A DNA stretch of 64,000 nucleotides. Origin: JANQHS01 sp965227315. Its GTDB lineage: Bacteria; Bacteroidota; Bacteroidia; Cytophagales; CCMP332. This document shows, piece by piece, positions 6,523 through 15,868 of the stretch (positions are counted from its first letter, which is position 1; each line of letters begins with the position of its first letter). The notes beneath the pieces were generated by a model, which worked only from the letters and a program-made list of their open reading frames with translations, was not told the DNA's origin and made no database searches. The translations under genes and the position numbers were made by a program. The stretch spans positions 1,364,001 to 1,428,000 of the forward strand of contig OZ245737.1 of the NCBI GenBank assembly GCA_965227315.1. The letters run 5' to 3'.

Positions 6523-9183
6523 TTGTTGGGAAATTTCACAAGCATTTTAAAGCGGGTCTCTTTTTCCGGAATTTATTTCCTCGGCCTTATCTGGCTGTTT
6601 TCCTGTTCCGCGGAGAGGAACAATGCAATTTCCATATTCTACCACAACACCACAGCACATTATAACGCCTATTATATCGCCAGGGAAAAACTGGAGGAAG
6701 CGGAGTACACGATTGAAAATAGTCGCCAGGAGAACTACAATGAGATCCTCAGGGTTTATGAGCCCATGGATGAGAATCTTTCCAATCAGTTGAATGGTTA
6801 TGCTGATTATGCAATTGAAAAAGCATCACTGCCCATACAGTATCATAAGAACAGCAAATGGGTTGATAACTCCTACATTCTGGTAGGCCGCTCACGGTTC
6901 TACAAGAGAGATTTTCCCAACGCCATACAGACATTCAAATATGTCAATTCCAAAAGCGAAGAAGACCGGGATCGACATGAGGCATTGTCTTGGCTCTTAA
7001 GATCGTATATAGAGGCCGGTGAATTACATAATGCCAGGGCCGTTTCTGATTTTTTGGCCCTGGAAGGTCTTGACAAAAGAAGTGTCCCTGATGCTACCCT
7101 GGCCCGAACCCATTTCTTTCTTCAGATCGGGGATCTGGAATCCGCATTGACCAATATCGAACTCGGCGCGAAATACACCAAACCCAAGAAAGCCAGAGCA
7201 AGGCTTTACTTCATCGCAGCTCAGATCGCCCAGGAACTTGGCTATGATGAAATAGCGGAAAAGAACTACCTCAAGACATTGAAAAGCAATCCTTCCTATG
7301 AATTAGCTTTTTACACAAAACTTTACCTGGCTCAGGTTACCCAGTTTGATTCGGATACGGATATGAAAACCATTCAGAAGTTCTTTGTGAAACTTCTGAA
7401 GGACAGAAAAAACATCGATTTCAGAGATAAGATCTATTATGAGATGGCCAAGTTCGAACTGAAGCAGGACAATGTAGACGGAGCGATCTCTTACCTCAAT
7501 GAATCGATCAAGGCCAGTGTGACGAATCAGAATCAAAAAGCCTATTCCTACCTGATGCTGGCAGAGCTCTACTATGAAAGGCAACAGAAATACGAATTAT
7601 CCAAGGCCTATTATGACAGCACTCTTCAGTTTCTTGATGTTTCTCATAAAGACTACGAATTCATCAAAAAAAGACATGAGGTCCTGATAGAATTCACCAC
7701 CCAACTTGAGATTGTCAGAACAGAGGATAGTCTTCAGAACCTGGCAAAAATGGATTCAGTGGAGTTGATCGCTTATATCGATCAGATCATTGAAGAAGAG
7801 GAAGAGAGAAAAAGACTGGAACAAGAAAGACTTGAAAGGGCATCGACATTTGTCGATCCTTTTGATGAAGGAGGGTTCAATCCAAATGCCGGTAGTGATG
7901 GCACATGGTATTTCTATAACCCTTCTGCGGTAAGTATAGGCTCCACTGAGTTCACCCGACTATGGGGCGCAAGAAAACGAGAAGATCACTGGCGACGGTC
8001 CGACAAGGGTATCACCAACGTCTCACCCGAGAGTCTTGCGGCCGAGGATCTGCCGGCAGGATTTGAGGAATATGATCCGGAGAAGTATGCAAGCAAAGAG
8101 CAATATGAAAGGGAAAAAAGAAAAGCGATCCTCTTAGAACCAATTCCATTTACGGATGAAGAGATGTTGGCATCAAATGAACGTTTGGAGGATGCGCTTT
8201 ACCTGCTTGGGAAAATTTATAACCTCAGCCTTCTTGAACCCAATAATGCTACGGAAACTTTTGAGAGGTTGTTGGCCGACTTTCCTGATTCGGATTATAA
8301 GCTGGAGGTTATGTATTTCTTGTATAGGATGAATCTGGATATAGATCAGGAGACCTCTGACAAGTACAAAAACATCCTTTTGAACCAGTATCCTAATTCC
8401 GTCTATGCCAAGCTCATTCTTAATCCGAACCACCTTGAGGATTCCGAAGAAGAGGACAAGCTTGCAAGCGAGTTGTACCACCGAGGATATGATGCCTACT
8501 ATGGCGGAAGCTACGCTATGGCTTCGACGAGCTTCAACTCCATCATTACCGGCTATCCCGAGTCCTCATACATCGATAAGAGCAAGCTGATGCTCGCTAT
8601 GATCACCGGAAAATCAGGTGATTGGGTTGCCTACAAAAAGCAGCTCGAAGATTTTATTGCAGCCTACCCTGAGAGCGATCTGATCCCGTTCGCCAAGGAA
8701 CTCCTCGGAACATGCGAGGCATACATCGCAGCAGCGGCTCGGGGAAGTCAGAGTCCCGTTTCCGAGTCTACGGGCCTTCCGGAAGAACCCGAAGTCGAAG
8801 AGGAAGAAGAATCGGCCAGGTATAAGTACAACGCCAATGATGCGCATTTCTTTGTATTGATCCTGAAAGGGAAAAAGCTCAAGACAACAAATGTGATGAT
8901 CGAGCTCTCCAAGTTCAATAACAAGTATTTTAAGGAACTCAATCTGAATGCCAATCAGCTTCTGCTCAAGGATAACACTTTCCTTTTCTCAATTAGAGAA
9001 TTTGGAAATCAGGCAGATGCTATGCGATATTATGAGAAAGCCCAGGGGAATACCTCTCCTGTTAAAAAATTCAAATCCAATTCACCAGAGTATTTTCTCA
9101 TTAGCTCAAAAAACTTTCCTTTGTTTTACGAATCCAAAGACGTGGAAGAGTACATGAGCTTCTTTAGGAAAAACTACCTATAA
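6523..9183 (+). CDS. SprE/PorW-like TPR lipoprotein of type IX secretion
   Basis: An 886-residue outer-membrane lipoprotein: hydrophobic signal (about 13-27) ending at Cys28 in WLFSCS, the conserved YHNTTAHYNAYYIAREK segment (about 40-56), then many TPR-like helical pairs (SRFYKRDFPNAIQTFKYVN, ELYYERQQKYELSKAYYDS, later TETFERLLADFPDSDYKLE) split by charged linkers near 420-550. This matches SprE of Flavobacterium and PorW of Porphyromonas, thought to link outer-membrane and inner parts of the T9SS. The start is TTG; the next in-frame ATG would remove the signal. PBP1A follows by one base. Confidence 0.82.
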   Translation: MLGNFTSILKRVSFSGIYFLGLIWLFSCSAERNNAISIFYHNTTAHYNAYYIAREKLEEAEYTIENSRQENYNEILRVYEPMDENLSNQLNGYADYAIEKASLPIQYHKNSKWVDNSYILVGRSRFYKRDFPNAIQTFKYVNSKSEEDRDRHEALSWLLRSYIEAGELHNARAVSDFLALEGLDKRSVPDATLARTHFFLQIGDLESALTNIELGAKYTKPKKARARLYFIAAQIAQELGYDEIAEKNYLKTLKSNPSYELAFYTKLYLAQVTQFDSDTDMKTIQKFFVKLLKDRKNIDFRDKIYYEMAKFELKQDNVDGAISYLNESIKASVTNQNQKAYSYLMLAELYYERQQKYELSKAYYDSTLQFLDVSHKDYEFIKKRHEVLIEFTTQLEIVRTEDSLQNLAKMDSVELIAYIDQIIEEEEERKRLEQERLERASTFVDPFDEGGFNPNAGSDGTWYFYNPSAVSIGSTEFTRLWGARKREDHWRRSDKGITNVSPESLAAEDLPAGFEEYDPEKYASKEQYEREKRKAILLEPIPFTDEEMLASNERLEDALYLLGKIYNLSLLEPNNATETFERLLADFPDSDYKLEVMYFLYRMNLDIDQETSDKYKNILLNQYPNSVYAKLILNPNHLEDSEEEDKLASELYHRGYDAYYGGSYAMASTSFNSIITGYPESSYIDKSKLMLAMITGKSGDWVAYKKQLEDFIAAYPESDLIPFAKELLGTCEAYIAAAARGSQSPVSESTGLPEEPEVEEEEESARYKYNANDAHFFVLILKGKKLKTTNVMIELSKFNNKYFKELNLNANQLLLKDNTFLFSIREFGNQADAMRYYEKAQGNTSPVKKFKSNSPEYFLISSKNFPLFYESKDVEEYMSFFRKNYL

Positions 9184-9184
9184 T

Positions 9185-11458
9185 TTGAAAAGCGCTGCCC
9201 GCAAAGTCATAATAATCCTCTGGGTTGTTCTTGTTTTATTCTCTGCATCCATCACAGGCTTTTTCTGGGCCGTGTCGACCAATTTCCTGGAGCTTTTTGG
9301 CACTATGCCCTCATTGGAGATATTGGAAAACCCTGAAAGTGAACTCGCATCCGAGATCTACTTTTCAGATGGATCGCTTATCGGCAAATATTACCGATAT
9401 AATCGACAGATCGCTGAGTTTGATGAGCTATCACCCTCTTTGGTGAATGCATTGCTGGCTCAGGAAGATATTCGTTTTTATGATCATTCGGGTGTTGACC
9501 TGGAAGCCATCCTAAGAGCTATCTTTTTTCTCGGGCAAAGAGGAGGTGGAAGTACGTTGACCCAACAATTAGCAAAAAACCTCTATAAGATCCGGGGTGA
9601 TCACAACAACGGGCTTCTGAAGAACATTCGGATCTTCAAATTCAATACCATCGTTTCGAAGGCCAAGGAAATGATCACGGCCATCAAATTGGAACGTGCC
9701 TATACCAAGGAGGAAATCCTTACCATGTATCTGAATACTGTCGATTTTGGGGGCAATTCCTTTGGGATCAAGGTGGCGGCCAAAACGTTCTTTGGATCAA
9801 GTACGGATACACTGAGGCCGGAAGATGCAGCGGTTCTGGTCGGGGTGCTGGGGGCAACCAACAGGTTCAACCCCATTTATAACTACGATAAGTCCTTTGA
9901 TCGGAGAAACCAGGTCTTGAACCAGATGGAGAAGTACGAATTCCTGACGGAGCAGGAACATGATTCTCTGGTGGCCCTTCCCATTAATCTGGATAACTAT
10001 GGAGTTGAAAACCAGAACAAAGGCCAGGCGCCTTATTTCAGGACAAGGGTTAAGGTAGAATTGATGAATTGGTGCAAAAAGAACGGTTATGATCTTTTCG
10101 CAGATGGATTAAGGATATATACCACGATTGACCCCCGCCTTCAGGGCATGGCGGAAAAAGCCGTATTGGAATGGATGGCCAAACTTCAGGATACGTTCAA
10201 TATACATTGGACGGGGAAGGAACCTTGGGTAGATGAGGAATTCAAACCTCTAAAGGGTTATATAGAAAACTCGATCAAGAGAACCCCCTATTATCGGAGC
10301 CTTGCCAAGCGCTATGACAAGTACCCTGACAGCATTCAGTACTTTTTGAACAAGAAGAAGAAAATGAGAGTATTCTCCTGGGAAGGGGAAGTCGACACCA
10401 CCTTTAGTACTCTCGATTCGCTGAAATACTATCGCCATTTTCTCCATACAGGCTTCATGGCCATGGATCCCCACACAGGTCATGTGAAATCATGGGTTGG
10501 GGGAATCAACCATAAGTATTTCAAATTCGATCATGTAAAGCAGGGAAAAAGGCAACCGGGTTCCACGTTTAAACCCGTGGTATATACCGCCGCCATTGAT
10601 AATGGTTTTTCTCCATGCTTTGAATTGGAAGACGCCCCAGTCACCTTTATGCTTCCAACCGGTGATAGCTATACTCCCAAAAATGCCAATGGAAGATTTT
10701 CCTATGAAAAAATGACATTAAGAGAGGCACTGGCCAAATCTGTGAATTCGGCTACCGCGAATTTGCTAAAAAGAGTAGGCGTGGAGGTTGTTGTAGACTA
10801 TGCCAGGAAACTCGGAATCCAGTCCCATCTGGATGCCGTTCCCTCTTTATGCCTTGGAACCAGTGATGTCTCCCTATTCGAACTGATCGGTACCTATTCG
10901 ACTTTTGCGAATAATGGAATTTGGGTTGAGCCCTACTACATTGAAAGAATTGAAGACAAATACGGAAATCTCATCAGAGAATTCATTCCAAAGACATCGG
11001 AAGCCTTAAACCCTGAAACCGCCGAGATCATGCTTTATATGATGAGAGGGGCTACAGAGATCTCAGGAGGAACCGGAATGGGGCTCTACCGCTGGGGACT
11101 GAGAGATAAAAACCAAATCGCCGCCAAAACAGGAACCACTTCAAATTATTCCGACGGTTGGTTTATCGGGATCACCAAAGACCTTGTGGCCGGTGCCTGG
11201 GTGGGAGGAGAAGAAAGGTCTATTCACTTCCGTACAATATCACTGGGTTCGGGTGCAAGAATGGCGATGCCGATCTATGGCCGATTCCTGCAACAGGCCT
11301 ATGCCGACTCGATATATGCGAAAGGAAAACTGGGAATACCAGAGGAACTTGAAATTGAACTGGATTGTAACAAGTATATGAATCCACTGGCGGATAGCCT
11401 GGAAATGATTGATCCAACGCAATTCGACAATCCGGATAAAGATATCTTTTCAAACTAG
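9185..11458 (+). CDS. Bifunctional penicillin-binding protein 1A
   Basis: Class A PBP that polymerises lipid II and cross-links peptidoglycan. The 757 residues contain an N-terminal membrane anchor (about 8-30), a GT51 glycosyltransferase domain (about 60-240; catalytic Glu94 in AQEDIRFYDH, and RGGGSTLTQQLAKNL), and a transpeptidase domain with SxxK Ser460-Lys463 (GSTFK), SVN at 519-521 and KTG at 648-650. All catalytic motifs are intact. The start is TTG; the first ATG is at residue 41, after the anchor. It sits between the SprE-like gene and uvrC with 1-3 base gaps. Confidence 0.95.
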   Translation: MKSAARKVIIILWVVLVLFSASITGFFWAVSTNFLELFGTMPSLEILENPESELASEIYFSDGSLIGKYYRYNRQIAEFDELSPSLVNALLAQEDIRFYDHSGVDLEAILRAIFFLGQRGGGSTLTQQLAKNLYKIRGDHNNGLLKNIRIFKFNTIVSKAKEMITAIKLERAYTKEEILTMYLNTVDFGGNSFGIKVAAKTFFGSSTDTLRPEDAAVLVGVLGATNRFNPIYNYDKSFDRRNQVLNQMEKYEFLTEQEHDSLVALPINLDNYGVENQNKGQAPYFRTRVKVELMNWCKKNGYDLFADGLRIYTTIDPRLQGMAEKAVLEWMAKLQDTFNIHWTGKEPWVDEEFKPLKGYIENSIKRTPYYRSLAKRYDKYPDSIQYFLNKKKKMRVFSWEGEVDTTFSTLDSLKYYRHFLHTGFMAMDPHTGHVKSWVGGINHKYFKFDHVKQGKRQPGSTFKPVVYTAAIDNGFSPCFELEDAPVTFMLPTGDSYTPKNANGRFSYEKMTLREALAKSVNSATANLLKRVGVEVVVDYARKLGIQSHLDAVPSLCLGTSDVSLFELIGTYSTFANNGIWVEPYYIERIEDKYGNLIREFIPKTSEALNPETAEIMLYMMRGATEISGGTGMGLYRWGLRDKNQIAAKTGTTSNYSDGWFIGITKDLVAGAWVGGEERSIHFRTISLGSGARMAMPIYGRFLQQAYADSIYAKGKLGIPEELEIELDCNKYMNPLADSLEMIDPTQFDNPDKDIFSN

Positions 11459-11461
11459 GCC

Positions 11462-13249
11462 TTGGCAAATACTTCTCCTCCAATTCCGTTGAACTCGATC
11501 CCGACCGATCCAGGGGTATATCGTTTCATCGATAGGGATAATGTCATCATATACATAGGAAAGGCTAAAAATCTTAAAAAAAGGATCTCCAGTTATTTCC
11601 AAAAAAGTTATACCAAGGGAAACAAGGTGGCCAAGCTGGTTTCCCAAACCAAAAACCTTGAATATTCCATAGTCCCCACCGAATCCGATGCCCTCTTACT
11701 GGAGAATAATCTGATCAAAAGATATCAACCGAAATACAATGCTCTCCTGAAGGATGGTAAAACCTTCCCATTTGTTTTCGTGAGTACTGAGCCCTACCCA
11801 AGGGTGTTCAAGCTTCGAAACAGGTCTAAGGTGAAAGGTGAATATTTTGGTCCCTATACAAGTGTCAAGGCCCAGAAACTTCTTGTCGAGTTCATTCAAA
11901 AGCTCTTCAAGATCAGGACTTGTAGCCTTCCTTTGAACGAAAAGAACATAGCCCAGGGAAAGTTCAAGGTTTGCCTGGAGTACCATCTGGGTAATTGCCT
12001 CGGGCCTTGCGAAGGTCTGCAAAGCGAAAAAGACTATCGGGACAATATCCTCCAGGCCAAAAGAATATTGAAAGGAAAATGGCTGGAAGTAAAAGAATAT
12101 TTCGAGCAAAAAATTCAGGAGTCCGCAACCAACCTGGATTTTGAGAAAGCCCAAGAGCTAAAGGTCTATTTCGAAAAACTTGAAGGCTTCAGAACCCGAT
12201 CCTTGGTAACTAATCTTACTCATGAAAAACACGAGGTGATCACCCTTCTTCTTGAGAAGGATCGATTCTACTGCAATTACTTAAAGGTATCAGAGGGTTC
12301 CATCATCAAAACCAAGAATTTCATTGTTCAGAACCCCTTAGCGCTTTCGACTCAAGAGGTTTTGGAGATCGCCAAGGTCTCGATCCAAAATGAAGAGAAC
12401 GAAACATTTGATGGCGTTCTGACCAATATTGAAATGCCGACTTCCGATCGTTCATCATGGATAGTTCCCAAAAAGGGAGAAAAAAGGCATTTGGTGGATC
12501 TCTCGCTGAAGAACTGCAAGGAGTTCTTCCTCAGTCGCATCAAAACCGAAAAGCCGGAGAAAATAAACCCGGGACTAATTGAGCTGAAAGAAGCCCTGAA
12601 TTTGAAAGAGCTGCCGAAAAGGATAGAGTGCTTTGATAATTCCAATATTCAGGGATATAGCCCTGTAGCTTCCATGGTTTGCTTTATCAATGGGTACCCT
12701 GTCAAGAATCAATACCGACATTTTAATGTAAAGACAGTGGTAGGTCCGGATGATTTTGAATCCATGAGAGAGGTGGTATACAGAAGATACAAGAGAGTTC
12801 TTGAAGAAGAAACCGAACTTCCCAATCTTATCGTGATCGATGGAGGAAAAGGCCAACTGAATGCAGCAAGGGATGCTTTAAAGAAATTGGGTATTGATGA
12901 AACGCCGATAATCGGCGTGGCAAAAAAATTGGAAGAGATCTACAGACCCGAGGATCCTCTTCCCCTACTGGTATCAAAAAAATCTCCGGCTCTAAAGCTG
13001 ATTCAGCGACTGAGAAACGAGGCCCATAGATTTGCTATTGAACATCACAGAAACAGAAGGTCCAAGGAATCGTTGAAAACCGGCCTGATATCGGTCAAGG
13101 GATTAGGAGAGAAAACCCAAGAGCTTCTTTTGCAAGAATTCAAGTCCTTAAAAAAGGTAAAGGAGGCTTCTCCCCAGGCTCTGGAGGAGGTTGTCGGGAA
13201 AGCCAAAACCCGCCTCATTTTGGAGGCAAAAAAAAAGGGCGACCTTTAG
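11462..13249 (+). CDS. uvrC: UvrABC excinuclease subunit C
   Basis: Makes both incisions in nucleotide excision repair. The 595 residues give the normal layout: GIY-YIG nuclease at the start (GVY at 18-20, YIGKAKNLKKRI at about 31-42), a UVR helix pair around 220-250, the RNase H-like C-terminal nuclease (IECFDNSNIQG and VIDGGKGQLNAA motifs) and a terminal helix-hairpin-helix pair. The start is TTG; no ATG precedes the GIY-YIG domain. The stop codon falls inside the terminator hairpin of the opposing gldN transcript. Confidence 0.97.
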   Translation: MANTSPPIPLNSIPTDPGVYRFIDRDNVIIYIGKAKNLKKRISSYFQKSYTKGNKVAKLVSQTKNLEYSIVPTESDALLLENNLIKRYQPKYNALLKDGKTFPFVFVSTEPYPRVFKLRNRSKVKGEYFGPYTSVKAQKLLVEFIQKLFKIRTCSLPLNEKNIAQGKFKVCLEYHLGNCLGPCEGLQSEKDYRDNILQAKRILKGKWLEVKEYFEQKIQESATNLDFEKAQELKVYFEKLEGFRTRSLVTNLTHEKHEVITLLLEKDRFYCNYLKVSEGSIIKTKNFIVQNPLALSTQEVLEIAKVSIQNEENETFDGVLTNIEMPTSDRSSWIVPKKGEKRHLVDLSLKNCKEFFLSRIKTEKPEKINPGLIELKEALNLKELPKRIECFDNSNIQGYSPVASMVCFINGYPVKNQYRHFNVKTVVGPDDFESMREVVYRRYKRVLEEETELPNLIVIDGGKGQLNAARDALKKLGIDETPIIGVAKKLEEIYRPEDPLPLLVSKKSPALKLIQRLRNEAHRFAIEHHRNRRSKESLKTGLISVKGLGEKTQELLLQEFKSLKKVKEASPQALEEVVGKAKTRLILEAKKKGDL

Positions 13250-13256
13250 GACGCCC
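13228..13256 (-). terminator. Intrinsic terminator of the gldN end
   Basis: On the minus strand GGGCG (13256-13252) pairs with CGCCC (13241-13237), with an inner CC/GG pair and a short loop, followed by nine T (13236-13228). It ends the gld transcript and overlaps the last codons and stop of uvrC on the other strand. Confidence 0.75.
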
Positions 13257-13278
13257 TCCATGTTAAATTTCTTTCCGA

Positions 13279-14238
13279 TCAGTAAGACCACAATTCGTGC
13301 TCATACTGCATCAGTTTCATTTCCCACCACTCAGATCCGTAAAGTGTCTTTTGAGGATCACCTGAGAAAATATCCGCGATATGCTCGTCCTCGGCATTTC
13401 CAACTTTCACGATCCTGCTGGCGAAAAGCCTAAGGTCGAACGCATGCTGGAGATTTAAGTGAGCAGCAGAGTTTTCAGGATTATACCAAATAGCTTCAGG
13501 ATTGTCCTTGAATAACTTGTCAACCAGTTCTTTGTATGAGAAAACCGCCAGATCAAAGTCCACACCATCCGGTCTTTCCGTTCCATCCACAACGATCTTC
13601 ACGGTTAGAATGTCATAATACATTCTTGATCTTTCTTTATCAAAAATGGCATCCTCCTGAAGTTCCACAACATACAACTGATTTGGAAGGTAAAACTGAT
13701 CTTCTGAAGGACCGGACTCCTCTGCTGCATCCTCTTCTGCTCCCAATTCATCACCTGCTCCTGCATCTCCTGAGTCATCTCCTCCATCTGAGCCCCACTC
13801 ATCTCCACCGGAACCCCAGTCGTCCCCACCGGAACCCCAATCATCTCCTCCACCGGAACCCCAATCGTCTCCTCCATCACCTTCACCTTCTTCATCATCA
13901 CCTTCAAGCAGATAAGGATCCGTTAGGTTCTCCAAGAGCTTTTCCATGGCCATCGGTGTTCCCAAGGTATCGGTTTCATAAGGAGTGATCACTCCCTTCT
14001 TCGCCGCTTCAAGTATGAGTTTGGTCAACTCACGTCCATTGGAATTGAAAGAAAGGTTTTGCTTTTCTTTCAGGTTCATCCTCCTCCAAACACGCTTTTT
14101 GAACATGATATCAGAAGCATGAATTGGTCTGACTGACAGGTCATTATAACCCTCATTCAGGTTTTCCTGAGCATAGCTTACGGAATTTCCGGCTACAATC
14201 AGAATAAATAAAGATGCTACTAATACTACTGCTCTCAT
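13279..14238 (-). CDS. gldN: Gliding motility / type IX secretion protein GldN
   Basis: Periplasmic T9SS core protein that forms rings with GldK under the outer membrane. The 319 residues include a signal peptide (1-23, cut after YAQ), the conserved N-part (RPIHASDIMFKKRVWRRMNLKEKQN) and the C-part (YYDILTVKIVVDGTERPDGVDF and the AHLNLQHAFDLR region). Residues 113-180 form an acidic, Gly-rich insertion with tandem DDWGSG repeats, which I do not regard as a normal GldN feature. The gene is 6 bases after gldM and ends at a terminator. Confidence 0.93.
   Translation of the reverse strand: MRAVVLVASLFILIVAGNSVSYAQENLNEGYNDLSVRPIHASDIMFKKRVWRRMNLKEKQNLSFNSNGRELTKLILEAAKKGVITPYETDTLGTPMAMEKLLENLTDPYLLEGDDEEGEGDGGDDWGSGGGDDWGSGGDDWGSGGDEWGSDGGDDSGDAGAGDELGAEEDAAEESGPSEDQFYLPNQLYVVELQEDAIFDKERSRMYYDILTVKIVVDGTERPDGVDFDLAVFSYKELVDKLFKDNPEAIWYNPENSAAHLNLQHAFDLRLFASRIVKVGNAEDEHIADIFSGDPQKTLYGSEWWEMKLMQYEHELWSY
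13786..13872 (-). repeat. Tandem DDWGSG-coding repeat within gldN
   Basis: Four near-identical units of about 21-24 bases encode GGDDWGSG, GGDDWGSG, GDDWGSG and GDEWGSD (residues about 123-151). The plus strand shows the repeated ggaacccca/tcatctcc pattern. All units keep the frame. Such repeats often vary in copy number by slippage. Confidence 0.85.
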
Positions 14239-14244
14239 TTCAAA

Positions 14245-15846
14245 TTAGTTAAGAGGAATGGTAATGATCCTTGATGTAACAGGCATGTCAACATTCTCAT
14301 TCCTATTCTGGAAATTTCTTCTAACAACGTTTTTTACTTCAATAACGTATCTGTCACCCGGTTTGGCCTGAGCCGCAAACTGGGTCAAGGTCAGATCGGG
14401 AGATTTGAAAGTTTGTCGCTTGATAGCCCTTTTTCCTCTCGCCAGCGTCACATCAATTTCTACCGCACGGTACCTGGCATCCTTGGGAAGGAAGGCTGCA
14501 AAATCCTTATCAGGTCTTGCTTCGATCTCAATTTTCCTTGGACCCGGGACAGCGACACCATCACGAATGTTCACTTCCCTTTTGTTCGCTACAGCCACAA
14601 TTGTTGGCAGAGGAACGCCCCTTACGTTGAAATCCTGATCACCGATCAAATCCCCATTGGAGTAGACTGTGAGTTTTACTTTTCTGGCTGTAGGGATCAC
14701 AGTTACTTTTCCTTTTTCAGAACCGGATATGGTAGAACCACCGGTAAGCTTAAAGGAAGGATTATAGCTTGTCCCCAAAGCAGGAACCTGTACATCAAGA
14801 GCGTTTCCACAGTTTCTATACAAAGCCGTTACCGAAGCCGATTGGATAGAAATTACCGGTCTGGCCACGAAATACTCCTCCTCAACAACAAAGGTAGTAT
14901 CACCTCCTGTTGGTTTTGGGAGAGTGATCTCACCCTTCCAGGTTTTCTTCGCCAGCCCCTCTTTATCATACGCTCCTGGAGTTGCTTTGAACTTGATGGT
15001 TCCGATTCCATTCTCTACAGGAATATCTTTTCCACCAAATTTCATTTGCGGTTTTACGGCTGATGAAAATGCCGCGATAAACATCTCAGCTTCATAGTCC
15101 GCACCCGCAGCAACGACTTTTGACTGCGGTCTGACCATTGCCTGTGTCACATCAAACTTGAAATCCGCAGCACCTACTTCCGCAGCAAGCTCTGACAAGA
15201 TCTCGGATTCGATCTGAACGATCCTACTTTGCATTTCTGACAATACAGCCATAGCAGCAACCATAGGAGTATTTTCAAAGGTCAACTGTGCAAAGTCCTT
15301 TTCTCTTTGCTCAGGGATATTCTTGAAGAGGGGATCATCTTTACCGTCAAGGGCGAATGGAGGATAGTCCTTTGGATTGTGAGCCAGTGCTTCGACTTCA
15401 TCAACATATCCATTCAACTTATCTCTTAGCTCGTATCCTTTCCCGTTCTTGCTCGGCCCGATAAACATAACCTGAACCACGTCTTCATTTTTGGCACCTA
15501 AATAAAAACCATGTTCATCACGTCCACCGGATTGCTTTACAAGATCCTCTTGCAGGCCATCAATATACTCGAGAAGCTCCTTTGTGTGCACTCTAACCAT
15601 ATTGGCCTTTTCCATGATCTTCACCTCGATCTCCTTGTTTCCTCTTTCCTCGACCTTGGCTTCAATGTTCATTTCAGTTGCTACGTTCCTTTCATGAGTC
15701 TCAGCGACCACGTAATCCATCTGGTCCTCTAGGAACTTGAACTTATACATGACCGAGCTACTGACCTGAAGTGCTAACAGTGCTGTTAGAACCAGGTACA
15801 TCATCCCGATCATTTTTTGTCTGGGTGTCTCTTTTGCTCCTGCCAT
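14245..15846 (-). CDS. gldM: Gliding motility / type IX secretion protein GldM
   Basis: Inner-membrane anchored stalk that, with GldL, forms the proton-driven T9SS motor and spans the periplasm. The 533 residues begin MAGAKETPRQKMIGMMYLVL, the near-invariant GldM start with a single membrane helix at about 14-32, followed by a helical domain and a series of beta-sandwich domains (about 220-533). It begins 22 bases after gldL stops and ends 6 bases before gldN. Length is typical. Confidence 0.96.
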   Translation of the reverse strand: MAGAKETPRQKMIGMMYLVLTALLALQVSSSVMYKFKFLEDQMDYVVAETHERNVATEMNIEAKVEERGNKEIEVKIMEKANMVRVHTKELLEYIDGLQEDLVKQSGGRDEHGFYLGAKNEDVVQVMFIGPSKNGKGYELRDKLNGYVDEVEALAHNPKDYPPFALDGKDDPLFKNIPEQREKDFAQLTFENTPMVAAMAVLSEMQSRIVQIESEILSELAAEVGAADFKFDVTQAMVRPQSKVVAAGADYEAEMFIAAFSSAVKPQMKFGGKDIPVENGIGTIKFKATPGAYDKEGLAKKTWKGEITLPKPTGGDTTFVVEEEYFVARPVISIQSASVTALYRNCGNALDVQVPALGTSYNPSFKLTGGSTISGSEKGKVTVIPTARKVKLTVYSNGDLIGDQDFNVRGVPLPTIVAVANKREVNIRDGVAVPGPRKIEIEARPDKDFAAFLPKDARYRAVEIDVTLARGKRAIKRQTFKSPDLTLTQFAAQAKPGDRYVIEVKNVVRRNFQNRNENVDMPVTSRIITIPLN

Positions 15847-15868
15847 TTTTTTGGATTAGCTATTCAAT

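Noticed and set aside
14413..15063. 216-codon open frame opposite gldM
   Set aside because: Antisense to a certain GldM; composition (many Arg, Cys, Phe, Tyr) is typical of a shadow frame.
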